Origin: a virus
IMG/VR virus record: IMGVR_UViG_3300049489_001336
Coordinates: 124,001-188,000 of that record
Length of the DNA stretch: 64,000 nucleotides
Reading direction: 5' to 3' (one strand)
Position numbers and translations under genes: made by a program. Under the pieces are notes generated by a model. The model had not been told where the DNA came from and made no database searches. It saw nothing but the letters and a program-made list of their open reading frames with translations. Numbering within the stretch: position 1 is the stretch's first letter; every line of letters begins with the position of its first letter. Positions 7,835-14,948 of the stretch are shown piece by piece.

Positions 7835-8277
7835 ATGTGGTTGTCGTTGGAGGTTAACACGTCCCAGGCAGGTATTGGGTTTGAGTAAGCGCCGCGTCTT
7901 TGTATGAAACCGTAGAGCAGAGACGCCTTTGCCGTAGTTTCTGTGTGGTAATAACTTAGGTACTCACCGCGTAATACATCTCCGATGTTATGCATACTCA
8001 CAACGGTGTTCTTCGTGTACATGCCGTAGCCTACGTAGCTCTTTTTACTAGTTGAAGGATAAACACTCATCCGGTTAATGGGGTAAGGCGTTTTAGCGTG
8101 TACACTGTACAGAGGGTGATTGTTGTAGGGGTAAACCAAAGCCCAATACTCGTTGATATCTGTAATGTGAGTTGTTACTTTAAACCCTTGGCTCAAGCAT
8201 GTCTTATGCAGTTCTTTAGCTTTAGCAAAACACCGAAAATAAGACTTATTACAATAGACATGGTTGGCGAAGCTCAT
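7801..8277 (-). CDS. array gene, family III-like
   Basis: 158 residues from MSFANHVYCN at 8277; the ATG overlaps the upstream stop as ATGA, which favours it over the in-frame GTG at 8298. AKELHKTCLSQGFKVTTHITDINEYWALVYPYNNH keeps the helix-Gly-[VI]-x-[DE]-x-x-x-W order of family III. Rich in Tyr, His and Ser. Function unknown. Confidence 0.72.
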   Translation of the reverse strand: MSFANHVYCNKSYFRCFAKAKELHKTCLSQGFKVTTHITDINEYWALVYPYNNHPLYSVHAKTPYPINRMSVYPSTSKKSYVGYGMYTKNTVVSMHNIGDVLRGEYLSYYHTETTAKASLLYGFIQRRGAYSNPIPAWDVLTSNDNHIWTTHLYSTWL

Positions 8278-8789
8278 TTTAGGGAAAGCTCTTCCCACTG
8301 CTGGTACCTGTTTAAAAAGTGCACTCTGTTAAAATGCCTCGTGTCTTTACCAATAGGTTCCCACTGAGTCGTCTGGGTCATAAAGTAGTGTTGATTAAAT
8401 TGATAAAAAGTCATATAGAGTGAACGGTCATGTCTAATACATGGGTGAACATTAAGTATTTGAAATAGACGAGAATCCTCTTCACCCACAGCACTCGCGG
8501 TTTTATGCAGATACTCCTGTGTGTAACACTTAAAAATAAAAGATGGCGAGTGGAGGCTCTTCACAGATAACCCCTCGCCATCTACGTACGCGCGTGGAAC
8601 ACTATGTTCCAGTTCGTTCTTGTACGCAGCGTCTAGCGTATGGGACACGCCCATCCTGGCGTGGTTAATAAACCACCACCAGTGAAACGCGTCCTCAATA
8701 ACGCGTAACTTTTTATATTTTTCGTAGTGTTCCCGTTCATACCGGGGAAGAAACTGAAAATAATAGGTCAGAGGTCGAGCGGCTTCCAT
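8274..8789 (-). CDS. array gene, unassigned family
   Basis: 171 residues with an excellent GGAGG ribosome binding site. Aromatic-rich: YYFQFLPRYEREHYEKYKKL near the start, then FHWWWFINHARMGVSHTL and SLYMTFYQFNQHYFMT. I see no convincing alignment with families I-III other than size and the late Y-x-x-F/Y strand. Overlaps the upstream gene by 22 bp. Function unknown. Confidence 0.75.
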   Translation of the reverse strand: MEAARPLTYYFQFLPRYEREHYEKYKKLRVIEDAFHWWWFINHARMGVSHTLDAAYKNELEHSVPRAYVDGEGLSVKSLHSPSFIFKCYTQEYLHKTASAVGEEDSRLFQILNVHPCIRHDRSLYMTFYQFNQHYFMTQTTQWEPIGKDTRHFNRVHFLNRYQQWEELSLK

Positions 8790-9277
8790 CCTTCCTCCGG
8801 AGTATCTTCATTGTACTCCCATTGATCAAATACGCGCGTGTACACGTAGTAGTAATTGCCTGACGACTGCTTAAAGACTTGTAGATTCGACGAATCCGCA
8901 ATCAGCGGTTCGTTGTACTGAACCGCGTATTTGCGAAATAGACTTACAAGTCTTTGTTCATAGTCATTGATTGGTTTTTGTTCCTGAACCAAGTCAATCA
9001 ACGAATGTTTTCGCAGAATAACCTTGATCACTTTTTCAGGAATCAACATGTGTACGCTGTGAATGCGCCAGTGTAGCCCCTCTTCTTCAAGGTGGTGATC
9101 TACAATGTCCGCAAACCGTTGACTCGGACCTACGTACGTGAGGTCGTATTGCGTCTTGACGATTTGGTGCGACTCCACCGAAGGGTCTTGGAGCTTCTTT
9201 TTGACAATCTCATAGAGGTTGTACACCGCATGGGCATTCGCAAGCGTAGTTTCGTACTGCTTCTCAGTAGATGACAC
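8768..9277 (-). CDS. array gene, unassigned family, GTG start
   Basis: 169 residues. The GTG at 9277 is chosen because GAGGAG lies 7 nt upstream; an in-frame TTG at 9298 has no ribosome binding site. Acidic helical N-terminus (YETTLANAHAVYNLYEIVKKKL), IHSVHMLIPEKVIKVILRKHSL in the middle (the I-P-x-x-V piece faintly recalls the family I start) and NYYYVYTRVFDQW near the end. Function unknown. Confidence 0.72.
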   Translation of the reverse strand: MSSTEKQYETTLANAHAVYNLYEIVKKKLQDPSVESHQIVKTQYDLTYVGPSQRFADIVDHHLEEEGLHWRIHSVHMLIPEKVIKVILRKHSLIDLVQEQKPINDYEQRLVSLFRKYAVQYNEPLIADSSNLQVFKQSSGNYYYVYTRVFDQWEYNEDTPEEGWKPLDL

Positions 9278-9485
9278 AGGACTCTCCTCGTACGGCAAAC
9301 TCAGCCATCGTTTTTATGAGGTCAAATAGATTAGGCTGATATTCAGGCCCTTCAAATTCAATTACTTGAGACACATCCGAACCAATGTAAATAGCCCGTG
9401 CTTCTTCCGACATAAGGTCTAGGTTCTGTTTGGTAGTGAAACCCAAACATCTTCCGTCATGTCCTTTGAGGGCTACGTAAAGCAT
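9264..9485 (-). CDS. small first gene of the array
   Basis: 73 residues from an ATG at 9485 with AAAGG 5 nt upstream (an in-frame GTG sits 6 bp earlier). MLYVALKGHDGRCLGFTTKQNL is a plausible beta-strand start; the rest is acidic and ends AVRGESCVIY. It is the promoter-proximal gene of the run and follows directly after a terminator-like hairpin, with no space for a separate promoter. Overlaps the next gene by 14 bp. Function unknown. Confidence 0.65.
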   Translation of the reverse strand: MLYVALKGHDGRCLGFTTKQNLDLMSEEARAIYIGSDVSQVIEFEGPEYQPNLFDLIKTMAEFAVRGESCVIY

Positions 9486-9499
9486 ACGCACCTTTAATT

Positions 9500-9532
9500 A
9501 AAAAGCCTCGCTTGGTTTTACCCAAACGAGGC
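9500..9532 (-). terminator. rho-independent terminator-like hairpin
   Basis: On the minus strand GCCTCG and CCAA pair across one mismatch (505-515 with 522-532, 6-nt loop) and are followed by TTTTTAATTAA. It would end transcripts of the AT-hook gene at 9616-10122. The ribosome binding site of the first array gene starts directly after the T-tract. Confidence 0.7.
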
Positions 9533-9615
9533 GACCGAGCTGCGACACCTGTAACATGAAGGGGGGGCGAACAGGCGACTGGAATGAAGGGGGTGGGGCG
9601 TATTCCGTTGCAGCG
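9533..9615. other. G-tract direct repeat in a 3' untranslated region
   Basis: Two imperfect copies of ATGAAGGGGG(T/G)GGG-CG lie at 9556-9569 and 9584-9600, giving runs of seven, five and four G on the plus strand. They fall between the stop of the AT-hook gene and its terminator. Otherwise nothing coding is seen here. Confidence 0.5.
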
Positions 9616-10122
9616 TCAGGTCGTCAGCGAGTCTTCCACAAATGCCGGGGCACTTGCAACATATTCTTCTACCACAGGCGGGGTATCCGTAGAGTAAGTA
9701 ATAAAATTGCGGGCTTCTTCAGGCACAAATGCCTGCTCTTCAGCCTCTTCAACAGCTACTGCTGCAGCCGTTTCAGGTTCTGCAAGGGCACTTGCTGGTT
9801 CTTCTGCAAACACAGGTTCACTCTCTGTAGCTTCAACGCCTTCGGGTGCTGCCGCTGCTGCTTTAACCTTGGGCTTGTTCTTTGAACCCTGAGGACGGCC
9901 CCTGGGTTTACCGCTCAGTTCACAGAGGTAAAGCTTGTCTTTACGCTCACGGACCTGGAAAAACTGCCCGTCTACGTTCACCGTGGCGCCGTTTGCACAA
10001 GTCTTGATGGCCTTGAGGGCGTCTTGGACGCGGCGCTCAGCGACATCGAGGTGCTCCATGGCAGCATTGTACTCAACCAGAGCTTGGCGAACGTCGGGAC
10101 TTTGGGTATTGGAATCGCTCAT
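9616..10122 (-). CDS. single AT-hook, acidic-tailed protein
   Basis: 168 residues from MSDSNTQSPDV (GGGGAG ribosome binding site; the ATG at 10137 lies in that site and is less likely). A helical N-terminal third, then a basic AT-hook-like piece GKPRGRPQGSKNKPK at about residues 72-86, then a long Ala/Glu/Pro tail. This is the general build of small nucleoid or DNA-minor-groove binding proteins. Its partner in style is the eight-AT-hook protein at 20400-21290. Role in phage DNA compaction or gene control is inference. Confidence 0.7.
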   Translation of the reverse strand: MSDSNTQSPDVRQALVEYNAAMEHLDVAERRVQDALKAIKTCANGATVNVDGQFFQVRERKDKLYLCELSGKPRGRPQGSKNKPKVKAAAAAPEGVEATESEPVFAEEPASALAEPETAAAVAVEEAEEQAFVPEEARNFITYSTDTPPVVEEYVASAPAFVEDSLTT

Positions 10123-10176
10123 CGTAAAACTCCCCATAGCACGAATGCTAGTGGAGAGTTATTATCACGCCGGTTT

Positions 10177-10794
10177 TCAAAAACCAAGTTGTTTATGGTC
10201 TTTGAGCTCGTACTTACTTGAAGTTAAATCGAGCTGGATGAAGAGACTTCCTCCTTCGTGTTCTTCGAACCCTGTGGGGATCGAGAAGATAGATGTGTCG
10301 TCGGGACCATTGGCTTTGAGCGTGGTCCAAGCGGCGACCATGGCTTTGGTAGGGACGACCCAGCCAATGGGGCCATCGAAGCAGGTGAATAGGTAATAGT
10401 TAGGGGCGTTGTCACGCAAGAAGTTGCGCACCCCGAAAACGCAGCAGGATGCCGTGGTGGGCTCGTTGGCGTAGCGCCAATTCACGTACACGTTTTTGCT
10501 GCTGCGTCGCAACATCAAATACTGTGTGGCTTTGCAGTCGTGCACCACAATGCGGATCCCCAAAGGGTCCATGAGATATTTCACTGCACCCAGGCCCAAG
10601 CGATGGGACAAACCCCATTCAACACGCTTACGGCCGAGCAGTGCGGGTTCTTTGAACACGGCATCGAATAGCCCGCCATCGTAGTACCCATCAACAACTA
10701 CGATGCCCTTTGCACTCAACATCTTTTTCACGTCAGTGGCAGACTTCTTCAGCTCTGTCGCCAGCGCATCCACGCGGCGTAGACGGATTGTCAT
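10177..10794 (-). CDS. unknown protein, 205 residues
   Basis: Good AAGGGG ribosome binding site. The N-terminus (RRVDALATELKKSATDVKKMLSAKG) resembles a small helix-turn-helix-like start as in IF2 N-terminal domains, followed by a mixed domain with DPLGIRIVVHDCK, YVNWRYANE and YYLFTCFDGPIGWVVPTK. I do not recognise the family; a nuclease-like or DNA-binding role would be a guess. It stands in a row of small minus-strand genes. Confidence 0.7.
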   Translation of the reverse strand: MTIRLRRVDALATELKKSATDVKKMLSAKGIVVVDGYYDGGLFDAVFKEPALLGRKRVEWGLSHRLGLGAVKYLMDPLGIRIVVHDCKATQYLMLRRSSKNVYVNWRYANEPTTASCCVFGVRNFLRDNAPNYYLFTCFDGPIGWVVPTKAMVAAWTTLKANGPDDTSIFSIPTGFEEHEGGSLFIQLDLTSSKYELKDHKQLGF

Positions 10795-10814
10795 TGTTAA
10801 GCCCCTTCAGGTCG

Positions 10815-11180
10815 TCATACCGAACCTTCAATCATCTCTCGAATGTCACACAGGCGTATTCCAATCAGGAGTTCGCCTGCCCCTACATCCGAGGGCGTTC
10901 GGTACCACCAGTCAATGGTGTAGTGCAAATCAAAATCACGTATGGTTTTATCTACTAAACGGTAGATAGCGGATGTTACAATACGGGCCATGTGCCGTGT
11001 GAAATACTGATTAAAGCCAATGATTAATTCATAGGGTACATCCACGTGCTCATTGGCTTCTGCGTAGGTGAATAACACTGATACAACGTCGTCAGGATGT
11101 GTTGTACATAGAATAAACGTCGCAGGACGTGTTGCGTGTTTAGAGACTTCACGTTTTTTCATAACTAAAAAAACGGACAT
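10815..11180 (-). CDS. unknown protein, 121 residues
   Basis: Start at 11180 (MSVFLVMKKREVSKH) has AAAGG at 7 nt; a TTG at 11240 would extend into a strong hairpin (11217-11250) and has no ribosome binding site. Contains ILCTTHPDDVVSVLFTY and IRDFDLHYTIDWWYRTPSD, ending IRLCDIREMIEGSV. No known domain recognised. It is the first gene left of the structured noncoding island at 11.2-11.8 kb and is transcribed away from it. Confidence 0.68.
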   Translation of the reverse strand: MSVFLVMKKREVSKHATRPATFILCTTHPDDVVSVLFTYAEANEHVDVPYELIIGFNQYFTRHMARIVTSAIYRLVDKTIRDFDLHYTIDWWYRTPSDVGAGELLIGIRLCDIREMIEGSV

Positions 11181-11580
11181 GTATAGCCTTTGATAATGTA
11201 CTAAGAATCGACGAAGCAGCGTAAATTTGAGCTTTGTCAAATTTGCGCTGATGAGTCGAGTTCTTTGTAAATTTTTGAAGAGCTCTTACTGAAGACAACG
11301 CAAGCGGAGCGCCTGCAACTACAGTGGTGCGCTATACATGTCGAAACTATTTACCACACACTCGTTTTGTACGATCACGAAGGAGCTCTGGTGCCCACAA
11401 GAGTTCACTTGATAGGTATCACGCGTAGCACCCCAAGCGGAGCTTGGAAAAAAGAGACTGGCGATTCACCAGTCACAGGTATTTTATGGGTTACAAGGCT
11501 GTGAGCGCGTCAGGGGCCTCTGCAGCAGACGAATAACGTCACGCAATACCTTTGGGACAGTTTCTGTGTGGTTGCGAATT
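11181..11580 (+). ncRNA. structured noncoding island, left half
   Basis: No convincing gene. Dense stem-loops: a 13-bp stem 11217-11229/11238-11250 (one G-T pair, which is a pair only if the plus strand is the RNA), GGTGC/GCACC closing 11390-11432, CCAAGC-GGA-GCTTGG at 11433-11447, GACTGG/CCAGTC at 11456-11474, and AGGTATT/AATACCT closing 11477-11551, whose 3' arm follows ACGC. This resembles the islands at 16.7-19.4 kb. Plus strand is inferred; it sits between a divergent and a convergent minus-strand gene. Confidence 0.5.
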
Positions 11581-11584
11581 ATGG

Positions 11585-11811
11585 TGTAGTGTCCTTGTTT
11601 CCTAATAAATATATAAAGAACTATTTGAAGTTATAGTTTTGAAATGGCTACCATTACGCGGCGAGTATCAATACTGATCCGCGCAGCGGCACAGAGAAAA
11701 TGGCGGTACGCCATTCTTGGGAGCGTTATTTCACGCAGAGTACTCATCCCTCGCGATGGGCCTTTCCAATGCATCCACGACGCATCCCTTCGTACGATGT
11801 TCGACACTACA
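11585..11811 (+). ncRNA. multi-branch RNA domain N (CTTG family)
   Basis: A 9-bp perfect stem (TGTAGTGTC 11585-11593 with GACACTACA 11803-11811) encloses about 210 nt. CTTG follows the 5' arm directly (11594-11597), as in domains A, B, D and F. Inner hairpins: AACTAT/ATAGTT at 11619-11638 and AATGGCG-GTA-CGCCATT at 11699-11715 (GNA triloop). The 3' arm is preceded by TC instead of the GC seen in most other copies. A second hairpin uses the 3' arm region (11802-11832) and would compete with it. Confidence 0.5.
11605..11614. promoter_or_regulatory. ATAAATATAT box
   Basis: A/T-rich decamer identical to the one at 18268-18277 and similar to T4-type late promoter TATAAATA elements. Whether it is a promoter is unproven; here it lies inside RNA domain N, which weakens that reading. 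Confidence 0.25.
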
Positions 11812-11849
11812 GACAACTAGTCTCAGTAGTCGTAAAAAACGTGAATTTC

Positions 11850-12080
11850 TTACGACACAGAATCTTCGGCAACAACGCGAAGCTGAGTCTTGGAAAATTC
11901 AGCGATGGTTACTGCGAAGGGGCTTGTCTCCCTTTGCGTTACCGCGAACCCCACAACGTGCCCACCCCGCACATGCAGATATCGCGGATGTACCACAGCT
12001 ACGTCATCCCCCCGGATGAGTAGCGAGACAATTTTCTTGGACGTCCCCCTCGTAACTTCACTATCGACTGTATTTTTCAT
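11850..12080 (-). CDS. small unknown protein, 76 residues
   Basis: ATG with an AAAGGGA ribosome binding site. KIVSLLIRGDDVAVVHPRYLHVRGGHVVGFAVTQ reads as a compact beta-barrel-like small protein; no named domain recognised. It ends against the plus-strand noncoding island at 11.2-11.8 kb. The opposite strand frames are low in protein-like features. Confidence 0.6.
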   Translation of the reverse strand: MKNTVDSEVTRGTSKKIVSLLIRGDDVAVVHPRYLHVRGGHVVGFAVTQRETSPFAVTIAEFSKTQLRVVAEDSVS

Positions 12081-12158
12081 AGTTCCCTTTGGTGGCTTTA
12101 AGAGACTCTACTCATCTTCGTGCACTATGCACCTTTTATTTAGTACAGCGGGTTGTTT

Positions 12159-12569
12159 TTAATGCACCGGTTCAATTCGCACGACTTTCGCTATGGGAAT
12201 AGCAAAGGCTTTATGCGGCATGTCCCGTGGCAACGTGTAAATAGAACCGCCTACTTCGGGCAATTTCCCGGTAATGCGGATGTGCTCTCGAATGGAGTCG
12301 AGAGACGCTTCCGCTTCACCTAGGTGATGCTCCACAAATACTTTTACCGTATTTGCGTCCTTTGTACTGATTTCTGAGGGCGGCTCAGAACTAAAGAACG
12401 CGCGCATTTTGTTTACCATGTCTGCACGCGTTAAACGTTGGGTCACAGTTTTACACTGTGTGCAGAGCATTTCGGCTTCGCCCGTCGCAATGACAGGACG
12501 CACTCGTTGCTCTGTATTAATTTTGCACCGAGGGCAAAGGCAGTATTGCGCGAATTTAGGAAGCGTCAC
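12159..12569 (-). CDS. zinc-ribbon protein
   Basis: 136 residues from a GTG that overlaps the upstream stop by 4 bp. An N-terminal four-Cys zinc ribbon is clear: LCPRCKIN near residue 11-16 and LCTQCKTV near 35-40. The remainder is helical then beta, ending FAIPIAKVVRIEPVH. Zinc ribbons of this kind bind nucleic acid or protein partners; the specific role is unknown. Belongs to the same operon as the paralogous trio upstream. Confidence 0.72.
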   Translation of the reverse strand: MTLPKFAQYCLCPRCKINTEQRVRPVIATGEAEMLCTQCKTVTQRLTRADMVNKMRAFFSSEPPSEISTKDANTVKVFVEHHLGEAEASLDSIREHIRITGKLPEVGGSIYTLPRDMPHKAFAIPIAKVVRIEPVH

Positions 12570-12964
12570 AAACGTACTCTAATACGCTGCACGAGTTTGT
12601 TAAAGCGCTCTGCATTGCAAAGAATGTGAATGGGGTCGTCTTCGTTCACGGTTTTCTTCACAACACGCTTATGTTCATCGCGTTCTTCGACGTAATTGAG
12701 CCTGTGGTGGGTCTTGAAATTTACTTTTCCGTGTTTAGAGACGTTAATAGGCGCTGCGTAGTGCGCGTACATTCGGTAGCGTTGGACACGTTCTTCTGTG
12801 CAACGTTGTTCCCATGTTTGGTTCAAACGTGTGTCATAGAGGACCGTACCATAGTTAGTGTCACGGACTGCTTTGGTGTTAAAGCGAATAACGACTTCGT
12901 CTTCGGTCGTGACCAAAACTTCCCGCTCAGGGAGTTTCTCTAGGAGTGCTTTAGGTTTGCCCAT
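12566..12964 (-). CDS. paralogous trio member 1
   Basis: 132 residues. Shares with the two upstream genes (12968-13330, 13327-13728) a charged middle with a [KS]-K-x-G-[KQ]-x-x-F turn (SKHGKVNFKT) and the end L-x-[RK]-[LM]-[VA]-x-[RV]-[IV]-x-[VI]-[RK]-L, here FNKLVQRIRVRL. Very charged, no membrane segment. Function unknown. Confidence 0.75.
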   Translation of the reverse strand: MGKPKALLEKLPEREVLVTTEDEVVIRFNTKAVRDTNYGTVLYDTRLNQTWEQRCTEERVQRYRMYAHYAAPINVSKHGKVNFKTHHRLNYVEERDEHKRVVKKTVNEDDPIHILCNAERFNKLVQRIRVRL

Positions 12965-12967
12965 GGG

Positions 12968-13330
12968 TTAAAGCCTTATTTGGATGACCCTGGCAAGCTT
13001 CCGTAAGTGTTCAGGATCGTCGTCGTAGCTGTACGGCTCTTCTTCGATCCCTGCGTTGTATTTTTCTTGAAAAGCTATTTCTTCCTCAAACTGCGTGTTA
13101 TGTTCAGGATAACACTTAGAATAGAGTTCCCAACGCTGTTTGGTGCGTTCGACGTCGTAAGGTGTTTTTTGCACTTTACCTTCGAAAAACCGGTACTTGC
13201 CTTTCTTGCTACAATAACCGGGGGGCGTTTTTGCGGTGTAACCCTTTGCTTCAAGCGGAATGGCCAAGTTTAATTTGTAAACCAGCTCATCTTTGACCGT
13301 GATTACGAAGTGCCCTGGAATGTAGGTCAT
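12968..13330 (-). CDS. paralogous trio member 2
   Basis: 120 residues. CSKKGKYRFFEGKVQKTPYDVERTKQRWEL aligns with VDKKGQYSFFAGKKQIITEEEYKEKF in member 3. Then a conserved E-E-P-Y-[ST]-Y-D-x-[DN] piece (EEPYSYDDDPEHLRKLARVIQIRL). Start overlaps member 3's stop by 4 bp. Function unknown. Confidence 0.75.
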   Translation of the reverse strand: MTYIPGHFVITVKDELVYKLNLAIPLEAKGYTAKTPPGYCSKKGKYRFFEGKVQKTPYDVERTKQRWELYSKCYPEHNTQFEEEIAFQEKYNAGIEEEPYSYDDDPEHLRKLARVIQIRL

Positions 13331-13728
13331 AGTTTTATAACCACGCGCTGTACCATTCGATGTAAATCGCCGATATTTACGTCGTAGGTATAGGGCTTGT
13401 CAGGGTCATTACAGTAAAGCCACGTATATTGGCTCCTGAATTTGTACAATTTCTTGGGGTCGTTTTTACATTGCGTGAATTTCTCTTTGTACTCTTCTTC
13501 TGTGATAATTTGCTTTTTACCCGCAAAGAACGAGTACTGGCCTTTTTTGTCGACGTGACCGAGGTGTACGTTGTTCACGACATAGAAATCCTGAGAACAG
13601 TAGTCATAGTTATTTTGTCTGTACAACAGCCAGGATTGCGTAGAAAATGCGAACAGGTTACTACTGAGAACGTACTTTAGGTCTCCCTCGACAGAGTTGA
13701 GGAAGAACCCTTCTGCAGAGATTGCCAT
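13327..13728 (-). CDS. paralogous trio member 3
   Basis: 133 residues. Contains VDKKGQYSFFAGKKQ and DKPYTYDVNIGDLHRMVQRVVIKL, which match member 2. N-terminal half is rich in Asn, Tyr and Phe. The trio looks like a local gene amplification comparable in style to the array at 1-9.5 kb but with different sequences. Function unknown. Confidence 0.75.
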   Translation of the reverse strand: MAISAEGFFLNSVEGDLKYVLSSNLFAFSTQSWLLYRQNNYDYCSQDFYVVNNVHLGHVDKKGQYSFFAGKKQIITEEEYKEKFTQCKNDPKKLYKFRSQYTWLYCNDPDKPYTYDVNIGDLHRMVQRVVIKL

Positions 13729-13731
13729 GGT

Positions 13732-14613
13732 TCACTCTTTGGTTGCGCTCTTTCGCTTACGAGATTTGGCAACGGCCAAGCGCAGCTTTTCTAGGCTGTT
13801 TTGGAATTGAACCGCGACGTCGCCCTTGAGCGTGATTTCGTCTTTCTCGAAGATCTTCAGCATTTGAAGAGCTGCGTCGTTGTCGCCGAAGCGCACTTGT
13901 TCTTCGACACGGCGTTTCATTTGGTCGAGAGCCGTCGCCTTTTCAAAGTACTTCTTGGAGACCTCGCAAATCTCGTCAGAAATACCGGGCATGCCTCTGT
14001 ACAGGGTTTTGTTGATTTGGCGTTCAAGCTCCTGGCCTTCTTTGCCTTTGGCTTCGATTTGCTCAATCAGAGCTTTGCGCTTTTCTTCGATGCTCTTTAC
14101 ATGAGCCCGGAATTGACCAATGGTCATGTTTTGGTCGATGTCTGCCAGCGAAATATCCTCGCTGAGCTCATTGAGCTCATCAACAAGGTCTTGCGCCTCG
14201 GTTTCGAGCGCGTCGCGGCGAATCATCTTGGTAGCTGTCTCGGGGTCCAAGACTTCCATTGCTTTGTTGATGCTCGGAAGCATCTTCAACAATTCGGTGA
14301 CGCGATTGTTGACGATAATTTCAAGGTCTTGGACAGACCGCTCTGTGCCCGCTACTAGGTCTCCCGAGTAGTACTGTTGCCCCCAGTTGCTACGGCCGAT
14401 TTCTTCGCCGAGTTCCCGGAAACGAGGCGTGCCCAAGAAGTGCTTCTCATTGGCACGCCGCGCAATCTCGTAGCTAATACGCCTAAAGATATAAATTTCA
14501 GCGTTGGCGCGTTTGTTGAAAAGGGCAACGTAGTCTTTCTTCTTGTCGTCGCTCCAGGTAGCGATGGCGCCGGAGTTCTCAGAAGCAACAACCAGACTGT
14601 CGAATTCACTCAT
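13732..14613 (-). CDS. coiled-coil protein
   Basis: 293 residues from MSEFDSLVVASEN at 14613. A longer reading from 14694 crosses a terminator hairpin (14644-14662) and is rejected; AAGGAAA supplies the ribosome binding site at 14613. Mostly helical and charged with long heptad-like stretches (about residues 120-200: LETEAQDLVDELNELSEDI, IEEKRKALIEQIEAKG) and a basic tail KSRKRKS. A cytoplasmic scaffold or DNA-associated role is possible; no family recognised. Confidence 0.72.
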   Translation of the reverse strand: MSEFDSLVVASENSGAIATWSDDKKKDYVALFNKRANAEIYIFRRISYEIARRANEKHFLGTPRFRELGEEIGRSNWGQQYYSGDLVAGTERSVQDLEIIVNNRVTELLKMLPSINKAMEVLDPETATKMIRRDALETEAQDLVDELNELSEDISLADIDQNMTIGQFRAHVKSIEEKRKALIEQIEAKGKEGQELERQINKTLYRGMPGISDEICEVSKKYFEKATALDQMKRRVEEQVRFGDNDAALQMLKIFEKDEITLKGDVAVQFQNSLEKLRLAVAKSRKRKSATKE

Positions 14614-14643
14614 TTTACGTTTCCTTGTTAGACAAATAAAAAT

Positions 14644-14662
14644 GGCCCTTGTGAGAAGGGCC
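14644..14662 (-). terminator. rho-independent terminator
   Basis: GGCCCTT (14644-14650) pairs with AAGGGCC (14656-14662), 5-nt loop, and the minus strand continues ATTTTTATTT. It ends transcripts from 14703-16380. The next gene's ribosome binding site begins about 20 nt later. Confidence 0.8.
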
Positions 14663-14702
14663 GCGTTAGACATACGTCTATGTACTTTTACCAAAAAACT
14701 GA

Positions 14703-14948
14703 TTACAGTTTTTCTGGGGGTGTAATAAAGGCTTCAACGGCTTCGGCTAATTTGTCATCTTCGATTTGAAATAACAAATCAGGGCATGCGTTGAGAAGTA
14801 ATTGACCAAGCCGTTGTTCAGGAACCGACAACCACGCGTTAAAAATGCGAATCAGAATCTCTTTCTTTGTACGAGCCGAAACAGCGCGCCCACGCCGCTC
14901 AAGCTCTTTTTCAATTTCACTGGGGCTGGGTATCATTGGTATACCCAT
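14703..14948 (-). CDS. small unknown protein, 81 residues
   Basis: ATG within the 3' end of the exonuclease gene (32-bp overlap), so probably co-translated with it. Helical: PSEIEKELERRGRAVSARTKKEILIRIFNAWL, ending in an acidic helix and TPPEKL. No domain recognised. Last gene before a strong terminator. Confidence 0.65.
   Translation of the reverse strand: MGIPMIPSPSEIEKELERRGRAVSARTKKEILIRIFNAWLSVPEQRLGQLLLNACPDLLFQIEDDKLAEAVEAFITPPEKL

Noticed and set aside
11631-11816. 61-codon minus-strand frame with a TTG start
   Set aside because: No ribosome binding site, sequence not protein-like, and it lies in a stretch of strong inverted repeats; treated as noncoding.
13801-14358. Long plus-strand frame (185 codons) opposite the coiled-coil gene
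   Set aside because: Mirror of the regular codon use of a helical gene on the minus strand; the minus-strand product is clearly the better protein.
14614-14694. N-terminal extension of the coiled-coil gene to 14694
   Set aside because: It would translate through a strong terminator hairpin (14644-14662); the start at 14613 has a good ribosome binding site.
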